A stretch of DNA of 64,000 bases, taken from the NCBI RefSeq assembly GCF_000739085.1, contig NZ_CP009110.1, positions 930,001 through 994,000 on the forward strand, given 5' to 3'. The notes below the pieces were generated by a model that saw only the letters and a program-made list of their open reading frames with translations, searched no databases and had not been told where the DNA came from. Below are positions 53,084-60,318 of this stretch, in pieces; the stretch's first letter is position 1, and every line of letters begins with the position of its first letter. Both the position numbers and the translations under genes were made by a program. This stretch comes from Amycolatopsis methanolica 239. Its GTDB lineage: Bacteria; Actinomycetota; Actinomycetes; Mycobacteriales; Pseudonocardiaceae.

Positions 53084-53521
53084 ATGAGCGTCTTCGTCGA
53101 CTCATCCGCGCTCGTCAAGCTCTACGTGGCCGAGCCGGGCAGCGAGCAGGTCCAGGCGCTGTCCGGGATGGTCGTCTCCCAGATCGCGCGCGTCGAGATC
53201 CCGGCCGCGCTCTGGCGCAAGCACCGCACGGGCGCTATCTCCGCGGGTGACGCTCGCCTGCTGGTGTCCGCCTTCGAGGCCGACTACCACGGCACACCGG
53301 ACGAGCCGCCCCGGTTCGCCGTCGTTCCGGTGACCCCGATCGTCCTCGACGTCGCCGCCCGGCTCACCGGGGTGCACGGCCTGCGGGCCTACGACGCCAT
53401 CCAGCTCGCCACCGCCCAGCTGGTCGCGTCGGCCGACCGCGAGTGCCGGACCTTCGCGGCGTTCGACAAGGCGCTGTCCGAAGCCGCCGCGGGGGAGGGC
53501 TTCCACCCGGTCGGTGGCTGA
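53084..53521 (+). CDS. PIN-domain ribonuclease toxin (VapC-like)
   Basis: The product is 145 aa. The acidic active-site residues are in place: D6 in VFVDSSALVKLY, a glutamate in ARVEIPAALWR, and aspartates in LRAYDAIQLATA and ADRECRTFAAFD. VapC toxins cleave tRNA or rRNA. ATG 53084 is chosen since MSVFVDSSA is the family start; in-frame codons before it belong to the G-rich spacer. Without the RHH gene nearby one would expect lethality, so the pair is probably functional. Confidence 0.85.
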   Translation: MSVFVDSSALVKLYVAEPGSEQVQALSGMVVSQIARVEIPAALWRKHRTGAISAGDARLLVSAFEADYHGTPDEPPRFAVVPVTPIVLDVAARLTGVHGLRAYDAIQLATAQLVASADRECRTFAAFDKALSEAAAGEGFHPVGG

Positions 53522-53622
53522 CCCCTCGGCCGCGACCAGGTAGGAGCTGCCACCCGCCGGGTGCCCTGAAGGATCTCTCAGCCTGGAGCGGGCATTCTCA
53601 CCTCAACAACGGGAGGTGGCGG

Positions 53623-53649
53623 ATGACCGGCTCGGCGGTGCCGCGATGA
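53623..53649 (+). CDS. Eight-residue leader ORF coupled to transporter
   Basis: ATG 53623 has the best ribosome site here (GGGAGG, 6-7 nt upstream) and encodes MTGSAVPR followed by TGA. That stop overlaps the transporter ATG 53646 as ATGA. The transporter has no ribosome site of its own, so ribosomes finishing the leader may re-initiate. A longer transporter start at GTG 53616 in another frame is less likely because the ribosome site then overlaps the start. Confidence 0.5.
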   Translation: MTGSAVPR

Positions 53650-54611
53650 TCTTCCTCGGGGTGGTCTGCGCGGTCCTCGGGGCGGTCGCCGCCGCGTTCG
53701 GGGCCTGGTTGCAGCACCGCGGTGTCACCACCACCGGCCGCACGAACCCGGCCGCCCTCCTGCGCAACCCGGCCTGGCGGCAGGGCGTTCTCGTGCTCAC
53801 CACCTGCACCGTCCTGCAGGCGCTCGCCCTCGCGTTCGCCCCCGTCACCGTCGTGACCCCGGTCGTCGTGCTGGCGCTGCCGATCCTGACCGTCCTCAAC
53901 GGACCCCGCGACCACGTCACGCGCGCCGCCGTCGCCGCCGTCACCCTCGCCGTCGCGGTGTTCGTCACCCTGAGCGCGCGCGACGCGCGGCCCACCACGA
54001 TCCCGCCGGACACCGTCGTCGACGCAGGGCAGCTCGTCGGCGTCCTCGTCATCGCCCTGGTCGCCGTCGCCGCGCTCGCCCAGGGCATCGCCCGCAGCGC
54101 GGCCCTCGCCGTCGCCGCCGGGGCAGGTTACGGCCTGGCCGCCGTGCTCACCAGGGACGTCCTGCACTCCGACGGCCTGCCCGTGCTCTCGCTGCTCGCG
54201 GCGGTCCTCGCGTTCGCCACCGCCGCCTGGCTCGTCCAGCACGCCTACGCCAGCGGCCCGCCGGACGTCGTCGTCGGGTGCCAGACCGCCGGCAACCCGG
54301 TGGCCGCCACCGCGCTCGGCATGACCGTCCTCGGCGAGGCGCCCGAACTCGACCTGCCGGTCCTCGCCGCGTGCGGGGCCACCGCGATCGCCGGCGTCGC
54401 GGTGCTCGCGGTCCGGCGCCACCACCTCAACGCCGCGAGTGCCACGCCTTCATCGCACAGTCCAGCATCTCGTGGTCCAGCGGCGGCACCGGCAGCTCCT
54501 GCCGCTCGCCGCCGTCCGCGCGCAGTCCGTCAAGCAGCATGGTCAGGTACCGCTGCCACAGGTCCGGGGCCACGTCGTGCGAGTACTCCACGACCGACAC
54601 GACCATCTTGA
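53646..54611 (+). CDS. DMT-superfamily transporter
   Basis: The product is 321 aa. About eight to nine hydrophobic segments start MIFLGVVCAVLGAVAAAFGA and include VVTPVVVLALPILTVL and LSLLAAVLAFATAAWLVQ, as in DMT/EamA-like permeases. Family-like sequence ends near residue 268 (AVLAVRRHH). The last 50 residues (ATPSSHSPASRG and on) are antisense to the TetR gene and look non-native, suggesting a lost stop. Substrate unknown. Confidence 0.75.
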   Translation: MIFLGVVCAVLGAVAAAFGAWLQHRGVTTTGRTNPAALLRNPAWRQGVLVLTTCTVLQALALAFAPVTVVTPVVVLALPILTVLNGPRDHVTRAAVAAVTLAVAVFVTLSARDARPTTIPPDTVVDAGQLVGVLVIALVAVAALAQGIARSAALAVAAGAGYGLAAVLTRDVLHSDGLPVLSLLAAVLAFATAAWLVQHAYASGPPDVVVGCQTAGNPVAATALGMTVLGEAPELDLPVLAACGATAIAGVAVLAVRRHHLNAASATPSSHSPASRGPAAAPAAPAARRRPRAVRQAAWSGTAATGPGPRRASTPRPTRPS

Positions 54612-55098
54612 ACAGCACCGGGCAGTCCGTCTCGACGAAGTCCGCCCGCAACGCGCCGCTGTCCTTCGCCCGCTGCACCAGTTCGGTCACCACCGGGATC
54701 ATCCGGTCCTTGACCCGCGCCACCTCGACCTGGCCGAACGCGTTGCTGAGCAAGGTGTCCCGCATTCCGCGGTCGGCCGCCATCATGCCGACGGCCTCCC
54801 ACACGAACTTGCGGAAACCCTCCCACGGATCCGGATCGGCCAGCGCCGCGCGGGCGTTCTCTTCGATCTCCTCCAGCCGGCGCGCGAACATCGCGTCGAT
54901 CAGGTGTTCCTTGTTCGGGAACCGCCGGTAGACCGTGCCGACGCCCAGCCCCGCCGCGTGCGCCACGTCGTCCAGCGTCGCGTCGAAGCCCCGCTCCCGG
55001 AACACGTCCCGGGCCGCCGACAGGATCCGCAGCCGGTTCCGTTCGGCGTCGCGCCGCAGCGGCCGCGGCGATGCGGCCGGCAGTGTGTCCCGCGTCAT
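54427..55098 (-). CDS. TetR/AcrR family transcriptional repressor
   Basis: The product is 223 aa. The helix-turn-helix DVAHAAGLGVGTVYRRFPNK lies at about 43-62. The helical ligand domain continues to LDCAMKAWHSRR. ATG 55098 is chosen, with TAGAAT 7 nt upstream possibly giving a leaderless transcript; ATG 55107 is an alternative. It diverges from a DHA2 efflux pump, 100 bp between starts, with ATCTGAGAT (55116-55124) as the only palindrome. Likely a drug-responsive repressor of the pump. Its 3' end is overlapped by the DMT gene for 185 bp. Confidence 0.9.
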   Translation of the reverse strand: MTRDTLPAASPRPLRRDAERNRLRILSAARDVFRERGFDATLDDVAHAAGLGVGTVYRRFPNKEHLIDAMFARRLEEIEENARAALADPDPWEGFRKFVWEAVGMMAADRGMRDTLLSNAFGQVEVARVKDRMIPVVTELVQRAKDSGALRADFVETDCPVLFKMVVSVVEYSHDVAPDLWQRYLTMLLDGLRADGGERQELPVPPLDHEMLDCAMKAWHSRR

Positions 55099-55115
55099 GA
55101 AACCCATTCTACCAA

Positions 55116-55124
55116 ATCTGAGAT
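55116..55124. promoter_or_regulatory. Small palindrome ATCTGAGAT in TetR/MFS intergenic region
   Basis: The 9-bp palindrome lies 18 bp from the TetR start and 75 bp before the pump start, in the most AT-rich part of this gap. It is a possible TetR half-operator; short enough to be chance. Confidence 0.3.
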
Positions 55125-55198
55125 AGCTCCTCCGGTTTTTGGGTACGGTGGGAAGCGAAGGGGAGGTACCCACTCCACATACGTCTGCGAGGACCGGA

Positions 55199-56701
55199 AT
55201 GACGCAAACCACCTACGTCGAGCCCGCCGGGGGGAGACCAGCCGGCTCGACGGCCGACCCGCACCACGCGCGGCGCTGGCTGATCCTGGTGATGATCGGG
55301 CTCGCCCAGCTGATGGTCGTGCTCGACGCGACCATCGTGAACATCGCGCTGCCCACCGCCCAGCACGAACTGGGCTTCTCCAGCGACGCCCGCCAGTGGG
55401 TCGTCACCGCCTACGCGCTCGCCTTCGGCAGCCTGCTGCTGCTCGGCGGCCGCGTCAACGACCTGTTCGGCCGCAAGCGCGCCTTCCTCATCGGCCTTGC
55501 CGGATTCGCGCTCGCCTCGGCGGTCGGCGGCGCCGCGAACGGCATCGAGATGCTGATCGTCGCCCGCGCCGCGCAGGGTGTGTTCGGTGCGCTGCTCGCG
55601 CCCGCCGCGTTGTCGCTGCTGACCACCACGTTCACCGACCCGAAGGAACGCGGCCGCGCGTTCGGCATCTTTGGCGCGATCGCAGGCGGGGGTGCCGCGG
55701 TCGGACTGCTGCTCGGCGGGGTGCTCACCGAGTACCTCGACTGGCGCTGGTGCATGTTCGTCAACATCGTCTTCGCGGTGATCGCCTTCGCCGGCGGCTC
55801 CAGCCTGCTGCGGCACCGGCCGTCGGAGGACCGGCCGAAGCTGGACATCCCCGGCACGGTCGTGTCGACCCTGGGCCTGTTCGCTGTCGTCTACGGCTTC
55901 GCCAACGCCGAGACCCACGACTGGTCGTCGCCCCTGGTGTGGGGTTTCCTGGCGGCCGGTGTCGTGCTGCTCGGCGTGTTCGTCCGCATCGAGACCCGCG
56001 TGGCGCACCCGCTGCTGCCGATGCGCGTGCTGCTCGACCGCAACCGCGGCGGCGCCTACCTCGCGGTGTTCCTGCTGGGCATCGGGATGTTCGGCATCTT
56101 CCTGTTCCTGACCTACTACCTGCAGCAGAACCTCGGGTTCACGCCGATCACGTCCGGCCTGGCGTTCCTGCCGATGGTCGGCACGCTGATGGTGAGCGCG
56201 ACGCTGTCCACGAGCGTGCTGCTGCCGCGCATCGGGCCGAAGGTCCTCGTCGGGGCAGGCATGGTGATCGCCGCGGCCGGGCTGTTCTGGCTCAGCGGCA
56301 TCGACTCGGCCAGCACCTACGCCAGCGGCGTGCTGTTCCCGCTCATGGTGGCCGGCGTCGGCATCGGGTTGTCGATGGCGCCCTCGATGAACGTCGCCAT
56401 CTCGGGCGTCGACCCGCACGACGCCGGGGTCGCCTCGGCGACGGTCAACACCGGCCAGCAGATCGGCGGCTCGATCGGCACCGCGCTGCTCAGCTCGGTC
56501 GCCGCCGACGCCGCGAGCTCGTTCGCCGCGGGAAAGACGCCGACCCCGCAGCTGCTGGCGGACGCCGCGATCCACAGCTACACCACGGCATTCACCTGGG
56601 CGGCGGGCATCTTCCTGCTCGGCGCGGTGGTCTGCGGACTGCTGATCAAGCCGGGCGTGCCGGAAGTGGTCGACACCGACATGCCGGTCGTCCACGCGTG
56701 A
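55199..56701 (+). CDS. DHA2-type MFS multidrug efflux transporter (14 helices)
   Basis: The product is 500 aa. Fourteen hydrophobic segments begin at WLILVMIGLAQLMVVLDATI, whose LDATIVNIALP motif is the DHA2 signature. GGRVNDLFGRKRAFLIG is the MFS loop motif. ATG 55199 is selected as the start. It probably exports amphipathic drugs using the proton gradient and is likely derepressed through the divergent TetR. It ends in a hairpin shared with the convergent ParB-like gene. Confidence 0.92.
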   Translation: MTQTTYVEPAGGRPAGSTADPHHARRWLILVMIGLAQLMVVLDATIVNIALPTAQHELGFSSDARQWVVTAYALAFGSLLLLGGRVNDLFGRKRAFLIGLAGFALASAVGGAANGIEMLIVARAAQGVFGALLAPAALSLLTTTFTDPKERGRAFGIFGAIAGGGAAVGLLLGGVLTEYLDWRWCMFVNIVFAVIAFAGGSSLLRHRPSEDRPKLDIPGTVVSTLGLFAVVYGFANAETHDWSSPLVWGFLAAGVVLLGVFVRIETRVAHPLLPMRVLLDRNRGGAYLAVFLLGIGMFGIFLFLTYYLQQNLGFTPITSGLAFLPMVGTLMVSATLSTSVLLPRIGPKVLVGAGMVIAAAGLFWLSGIDSASTYASGVLFPLMVAGVGIGLSMAPSMNVAISGVDPHDAGVASATVNTGQQIGGSIGTALLSSVAADAASSFAAGKTPTPQLLADAAIHSYTTAFTWAAGIFLLGAVVCGLLIKPGVPEVVDTDMPVVHA

Positions 56702-56706
56702 CGGAA

Positions 56707-56734
56707 GCCCGCCGGTGCGTCAGCGCCGGCGGGC
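56707..56734. terminator. Hairpin between convergent MFS and ParB-like genes
   Basis: GCCCGCCGG (56707-56715) pairs perfectly with CCGGCGGGC (56726-56734) across a 10-nt loop. It follows the MFS stop by 5 bp and overlaps the last codons of the ParB-like gene, so it can terminate in either direction. Confidence 0.7.
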
Positions 56735-57568
56735 CCGCAGCGCTTCGATGACCTCGTCGTCCCAGCGGTGCTGGCGGATCAGGCGATAGCGCTCCCCGGC
56801 GACCCACATGTAGGCCTCGGCCTCGGTGCGGTCGCCGACCAGCTCCGCCTGCCGCATCATCTCCACCACCGGCAGGTACTCCTCCTCGTACCAGCGCCGC
56901 GCGATCGTGGCGCGGTCGAGGAACTTCCCCTCGGACTGCATCAGCCGGAAACCCCAAGCCTCGACGTGCTCCCCGAGGTGCGCGTAGTCCCACGGGTCGC
57001 TCACCACGATCGCCGCCCGCGCCTCGCCGGACAGCGGCACCCGCGACAGGAACAGCCGCCGGTAGTCCTTCACGATCAGGTCGCCCCGGTAGCGGATGCC
57101 CTTCGGGTTGAGCTTGGTGTGCACCTCGGTCACCGCGGCCTCGATGGTCTCCAGCCCCAGCGCGTAGGCCACCGACACCCGGTGGTGCCCGTCGATCACG
57201 AAGTGCAGGTCGCCGACCCGGTACACCTCGATCGGCGGGATGTGCTCACCGCGGCGGGCGGCCAGCGCGAGCCGTTCCCACCGTTCCCGCACCCGGCCGG
57301 ACGTCGGCCGGAACCGGCGGTCGAAGTCGCGGCCCCGGTCGACGCTGCCGATGATCGAGCTCAGCGGGATCACCCGCAACCCGATCCGCCGCTCGCTCAC
57401 GTAACCGAGCGCGTCCACGACCTCGTCGAACGGCAGCATGATATTGACGTCGTCGGGCTCCCGGCGCAGCCAGTTCGCCAGCCGGGACAGCACCTGCCGC
57501 CGCCGGGCGCGCAGGAAGTCGTGCTCGGCGTCGGCGCGGGGGTAACCGGTGTCCCGTGCCGCGTTCAC
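56720..57568 (-). CDS. ParB/sulfiredoxin-fold domain protein
   Basis: The product is 282 aa. The central part has the ParB N-terminal fold: LRVIPLSSIIGSVDRGRDFD, then IPPIEVYRVGDLHFVIDGHH and RVSVAYALG. The C-terminal half is family-specific (YRGDLIVKDYRRLFLSRVPL). It lacks the helix-turn-helix of chromosomal ParB, so it is not the segregation protein; nucleotide hydrolysis is possible. GTG 57568 overlaps the metallophosphoesterase stop by 4 nt. The two probably cooperate; the substrate is unknown. Confidence 0.82.
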   Translation of the reverse strand: MNAARDTGYPRADAEHDFLRARRRQVLSRLANWLRREPDDVNIMLPFDEVVDALGYVSERRIGLRVIPLSSIIGSVDRGRDFDRRFRPTSGRVRERWERLALAARRGEHIPPIEVYRVGDLHFVIDGHHRVSVAYALGLETIEAAVTEVHTKLNPKGIRYRGDLIVKDYRRLFLSRVPLSGEARAAIVVSDPWDYAHLGEHVEAWGFRLMQSEGKFLDRATIARRWYEEEYLPVVEMMRQAELVGDRTEAEAYMWVAGERYRLIRQHRWDDEVIEALRARRR

Positions 57569-58233
57569 ACGCGCACCTCGTGCGGGGTGAACGCGATGAG
57601 GTGCCTGCCGACGACGTTGCGGACGCGCGTGTCGCCCATCCGGTGCTCCCTGGGGTGTTCGCCGTAGGGGTGGATGTGCCCGTGCAGCAACCAGTCCGGC
57701 CGCATCTTCTCGACCGTCCGGTGCAGGCAGTCGAAGCCCTGGTGCGCCGGGTCTTCGCGGTCGCCGACCCCGCGCGGCGGGGCGTGCGTGAGCAGGACGT
57801 CGACTCCGTGCCCGTCGCGGCGTTGCCTGCGCGCGGCCTGCCGCACCAGCCGCCGGGCGCGCCGGGCCTGCTGCGCCTGCGTCCACTGGTTGGGCCCCTC
57901 GTTGTAGCGGACCGAGCCGCCAAGGCCGGCGATCCGCAGGCCGCAGACGTCGACGACCCGGCCGTCGGCGTTGATCGCGCCGGCCGGTCCCGGCCAGGCC
58001 CGCGGGAAACCGGCCCGCATGAACAGGCCGCCGTGGCGGGTGAACCCGGACAGGTCCGGGTCGTGGTTGCCGGGCACGAACACGCACGGCACGCCGCCCA
58101 GCGAGTCGGTCAGGAACTCCAGGTAGTCGAACGGCAGGTCGCCCGCGGCCAGGACGAGGCCGACCTCGCAGCCGGGGCCGACACCGGCCCACAGCTGCTC
58201 GTCGACCTCGTCGGAGACCACCAGCGCGCGCAT
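57565..58233 (-). CDS. Metallophosphoesterase
   Basis: The 222-aa calcineurin-like phosphoesterase lacks the first DxH at the very N-terminus, having VVSDEVDEQLW instead, but has GDLPFDYLEF, PGNHD (about residue 54), LLTHAPPRG and LLHGHIHPYGEH for metal binding. ATG 58233 is the start. It is coupled to the ParB-like gene. The atypical first metal motif suggests a specialised phosphodiesterase. Confidence 0.85.
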   Translation of the reverse strand: MRALVVSDEVDEQLWAGVGPGCEVGLVLAAGDLPFDYLEFLTDSLGGVPCVFVPGNHDPDLSGFTRHGGLFMRAGFPRAWPGPAGAINADGRVVDVCGLRIAGLGGSVRYNEGPNQWTQAQQARRARRLVRQAARRQRRDGHGVDVLLTHAPPRGVGDREDPAHQGFDCLHRTVEKMRPDWLLHGHIHPYGEHPREHRMGDTRVRNVVGRHLIAFTPHEVRV

Positions 58234-58253
58234 GCCTCCACGATAGGTACTCG

Positions 58254-58367
58254 TCAGTGGGCCTGCGCGAGTTCCGGGTGATCGGCGATCAGCACCGCCA
58301 CCACCGCGATCCACACCAGGGTCAGGGCGAGGGCCCAGAACTTGAGGCTCGTGAGCAGTCTGGTCAT
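58254..58367 (-). CDS. 37-residue membrane peptide downstream of corA
   Basis: This short gene encodes MTRLLTSLKF then WALALTLVWIAVVAVLIADH and PELAQAH. The basic N-terminus, one strong helix and a polar C-terminus suit a single-pass membrane peptide with its C-terminus outside. AAGGAG lies 7 nt before the ATG, and codons are host-like. It begins 36 bp after the corA stop on the same strand, so co-transcription is likely. Such peptides sometimes tune transporters, but no homologue is known to me. Confidence 0.7.
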   Translation of the reverse strand: MTRLLTSLKFWALALTLVWIAVVAVLIADHPELAQAH

Positions 58368-58403
58368 CGGAGAACTCCTTCCAGCGAACAGGTCAGGAAA
58401 GGG

Positions 58404-59489
58404 TCAGAGCCACTTGTTCTTCCTGAATATTCGATAGAGAAGCAGGCAGATCCCGAGAATCAGCACGAGAACCGCCGGATACCCGAACTTCCAGCGCAAC
58501 TCCGGCATGTAGTCGAAATTCATGCCGTAAATACCCGCGATCATCGTGGGAACGGTGATCATGGCCGCCCACGAGGTGATCTTGCGCATGTCGGTGTTCT
58601 GCTGGAGCGTGATCTTGGCGACCGTGGCGTTCACCAGGGTCGTCAGCAGCTCGTCGAAGTTGCCCACCCGCTCCGACACGGTGGTCAGGTGGTCGTCGAC
58701 GTCGCGGAAGTACGACCGGACCTCGTCGGGGACCAGCCGGGTGAAGCCCTCCGCCAGCCTCCGCACCGGCGTGACCAGCGGCATCACCGCGCGGCGCAGC
58801 TCCAGCACCTCGCGTTTCATGAGGTAGATCTGCTCGGCGCTGACCGACGAGCGGGGCGCGAACACCCGCGCCTCCATCTCGTCGATGTCGTCCTCGATCG
58901 AGGAGGTGACGTCGAGGTACTGGTCGACGATGAGGTCGGTGATGGCGTGCAGCACCGCGGCCGGGCCGTTCGTCAGCCGCTCCGGGTCCTCGTCGAGGTC
59001 GCGGCGCAGCCGGGCCAGGCCGGAGTGCGCCCCGTGCCGGACGGTGATGATGAAGTCCAGCCCGAGGAACGCCATCAGCTCGCCGGTCTCCACGATCTCG
59101 TTGGCCGTGGTCGGCGACTCGTGCTCGACGTAGCGGACCGTCTTGAGCACCATGAACAGCGTGTCGTCGTAGCGCTCCAGCTTGGGCCGCTGGTGCGCCT
59201 GCACGGCGTCCTCCACGGCCAGCTCGTGCAGGCCGTAGACCTCCGCGATGCCCTGGATCTGCTGCTGGTCCGGCTCGTGCAGTCCGATCCAGACGAACCC
59301 GTCGCGCCGGCGCCGGACCTCCTTGATGGCCTCGGCGTGCGTCCAGCGCCCGGGCAGCCGCTCGCCGTCGACGTACACGGCGCAGTCGACGATGTAGGCA
59401 GACACGGGCACCGGCACGGGCGGCTCGACCCGGCCGGCTCGGCCGTTGCCCCGGCCGCGCAGGCCGCCGAGGGAGGGAATCGCAGGCAT
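58404..59489 (-). CDS. corA: Magnesium/cobalt channel CorA
   Basis: The 361-aa pentameric channel has a large cytosolic N-domain (residues 1-300) and two C-terminal helices. The pore signature G322-M323-N324 is in YGMNFDYMPE, with TVPTMIAGI before it. The basic C-terminus RKNKWL is typical. ATG 59489 is preceded by AGGAG. Rv1239c corA also lies next to sugC. A 25-codon leader ORF and an inverted repeat stand upstream, suggesting post-transcriptional control. Confidence 0.95.
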   Translation of the reverse strand: MPAIPSLGGLRGRGNGRAGRVEPPVPVPVSAYIVDCAVYVDGERLPGRWTHAEAIKEVRRRRDGFVWIGLHEPDQQQIQGIAEVYGLHELAVEDAVQAHQRPKLERYDDTLFMVLKTVRYVEHESPTTANEIVETGELMAFLGLDFIITVRHGAHSGLARLRRDLDEDPERLTNGPAAVLHAITDLIVDQYLDVTSSIEDDIDEMEARVFAPRSSVSAEQIYLMKREVLELRRAVMPLVTPVRRLAEGFTRLVPDEVRSYFRDVDDHLTTVSERVGNFDELLTTLVNATVAKITLQQNTDMRKITSWAAMITVPTMIAGIYGMNFDYMPELRWKFGYPAVLVLILGICLLLYRIFRKNKWL

Positions 59490-59558
59490 GGGATCTCCTG
59501 GCTTTCGCAGTGCGTACCACGACCGCCGGGCGGGCAGGAATGCGTCCGCTCGGCTCTA

Positions 59559-59626
59559 CCAGCGTTTCCCGGGCGAAATGGCCTAAGGCGCGGAAATGGT
59601 TCCGGCCACGTGGAGGGAAACGCTGG
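59559..59626 (-). promoter_or_regulatory. 12-bp inverted repeat in corA leader
   Basis: CCAGCGTTTCCC (59559-59570) and GGGAAACGCTGG (59615-59626) pair perfectly. TGGCC (59579-59583) and GGCCA (59604-59608) nest inside. On the corA transcript one arm lies within the leader ORF and the other just after its stop, so a translating ribosome would decide if the stem forms. A weaker TCCTG/CAGGA pairing could cover the corA ribosome site. Confidence 0.6.
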
Positions 59627-59660
59627 GTTTACTAGGGAGCGGACTATCGCCACTACTCAT
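59583..59660 (-). CDS. 25-residue leader peptide upstream of corA
   Basis: This leader encodes MSSGDSPLPSKPSVS then LHVAGTISAP. GAGGAGGTGAGG precedes ATG 59660. It uses codons rare in this genome (four AGT, AAA, CCT, ATT), unlike real proteins here, which would slow ribosomes. Three prolines in codons 7-12 recall proline-sensing magnesium leaders such as mgtL. The stop lies 94 nt before corA. Function as an attenuator leader is inferred. Confidence 0.5.
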   Translation of the reverse strand: MSSGDSPLPSKPSVSLHVAGTISAP

Positions 59661-59804
59661 CTTGCGTTCCTCACCTCCTCCAGCCGGACCGGCAACGTGG
59701 CGGCTGTCGCGTTGACGCACCGCCGCCATTGGTCGAGGGTACTCCTCAACATCAGTTGACGTCGCTCCAGGTCGGTGTGGCGTTACCCGCAGGGAGGTCG
59801 ACCA
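59661..59804. promoter_or_regulatory. Divergent promoter region corA leader / MaoC gene
   Basis: TTGACG at 59756-59761 could be a -35 for the MaoC gene, but no good -10 at normal spacing follows. Nothing convincing is seen for the corA direction. The MaoC ribosome site AGGGAGG lies at 59791-59797. Confidence 0.35.
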
Positions 59805-60308
59805 GTGCAGTTCGGGCGGTACTTCGAGGAGTTCGAGGTGGGTGCGGTGTACAAGCACTGGCCAGGCAAGACGGTGACCGAGTACGACGACCACCTGTTC
59901 TGCCTGCTCACCATGAACCACCACCCGCTGCACATGGACGCGCACTACGCGGCGGAGACCACCGACTTCGGCAAGAACGTCGTGGTGGGCAACTACATCT
60001 ACTCGCTGCTGCTGGGCATGTCGGTGCCGGACGTGTCGGGCAAGGCGATCGCCAACCTGGAGATCGAGTCGCTGCGGCACGTCAAGCCGACCTTCCACGG
60101 TGACACCATCTACGGTGAGACCGAGGTGCTGGACAAGACCCCGTCGAAGTCGAAGGACGACCGGGGCGTGGTGTACGTGGAGACCCGGGGCTACAAGCAG
60201 GACGGCACGATCGTGTGCATCTTCCGCCGCAAGGTCCTGGTGCCGAAGCAGAACTACGGTGAGGCGCGTGGGGGCGAGCAGCCGGGCCGTCCCGTGCCGC
60301 ACGGGTGA
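59805..60308 (+). CDS. MaoC-type acyl dehydratase (hot-dog fold)
   Basis: The product is 167 aa. The hydratase signature YDDHLFCLLTMNHHPLHMDA carries the catalytic aspartate/asparagine-histidine pair. GKAIANLEIESLRHVKPTFH and GDTIYGETEVLDK follow, as in mesaconyl-CoA or beta-hydroxyacyl hydratases. GTG 59805 has AGGGAGG 7 nt upstream. Ten bases later a DUF2332 gene starts, then an acyl-CoA synthetase, suggesting CoA-thioester metabolism. Confidence 0.87.
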   Translation: MQFGRYFEEFEVGAVYKHWPGKTVTEYDDHLFCLLTMNHHPLHMDAHYAAETTDFGKNVVVGNYIYSLLLGMSVPDVSGKAIANLEIESLRHVKPTFHGDTIYGETEVLDKTPSKSKDDRGVVYVETRGYKQDGTIVCIFRRKVLVPKQNYGEARGGEQPGRPVPHG

Positions 60309-60318
60309 GGGAGAGCGC

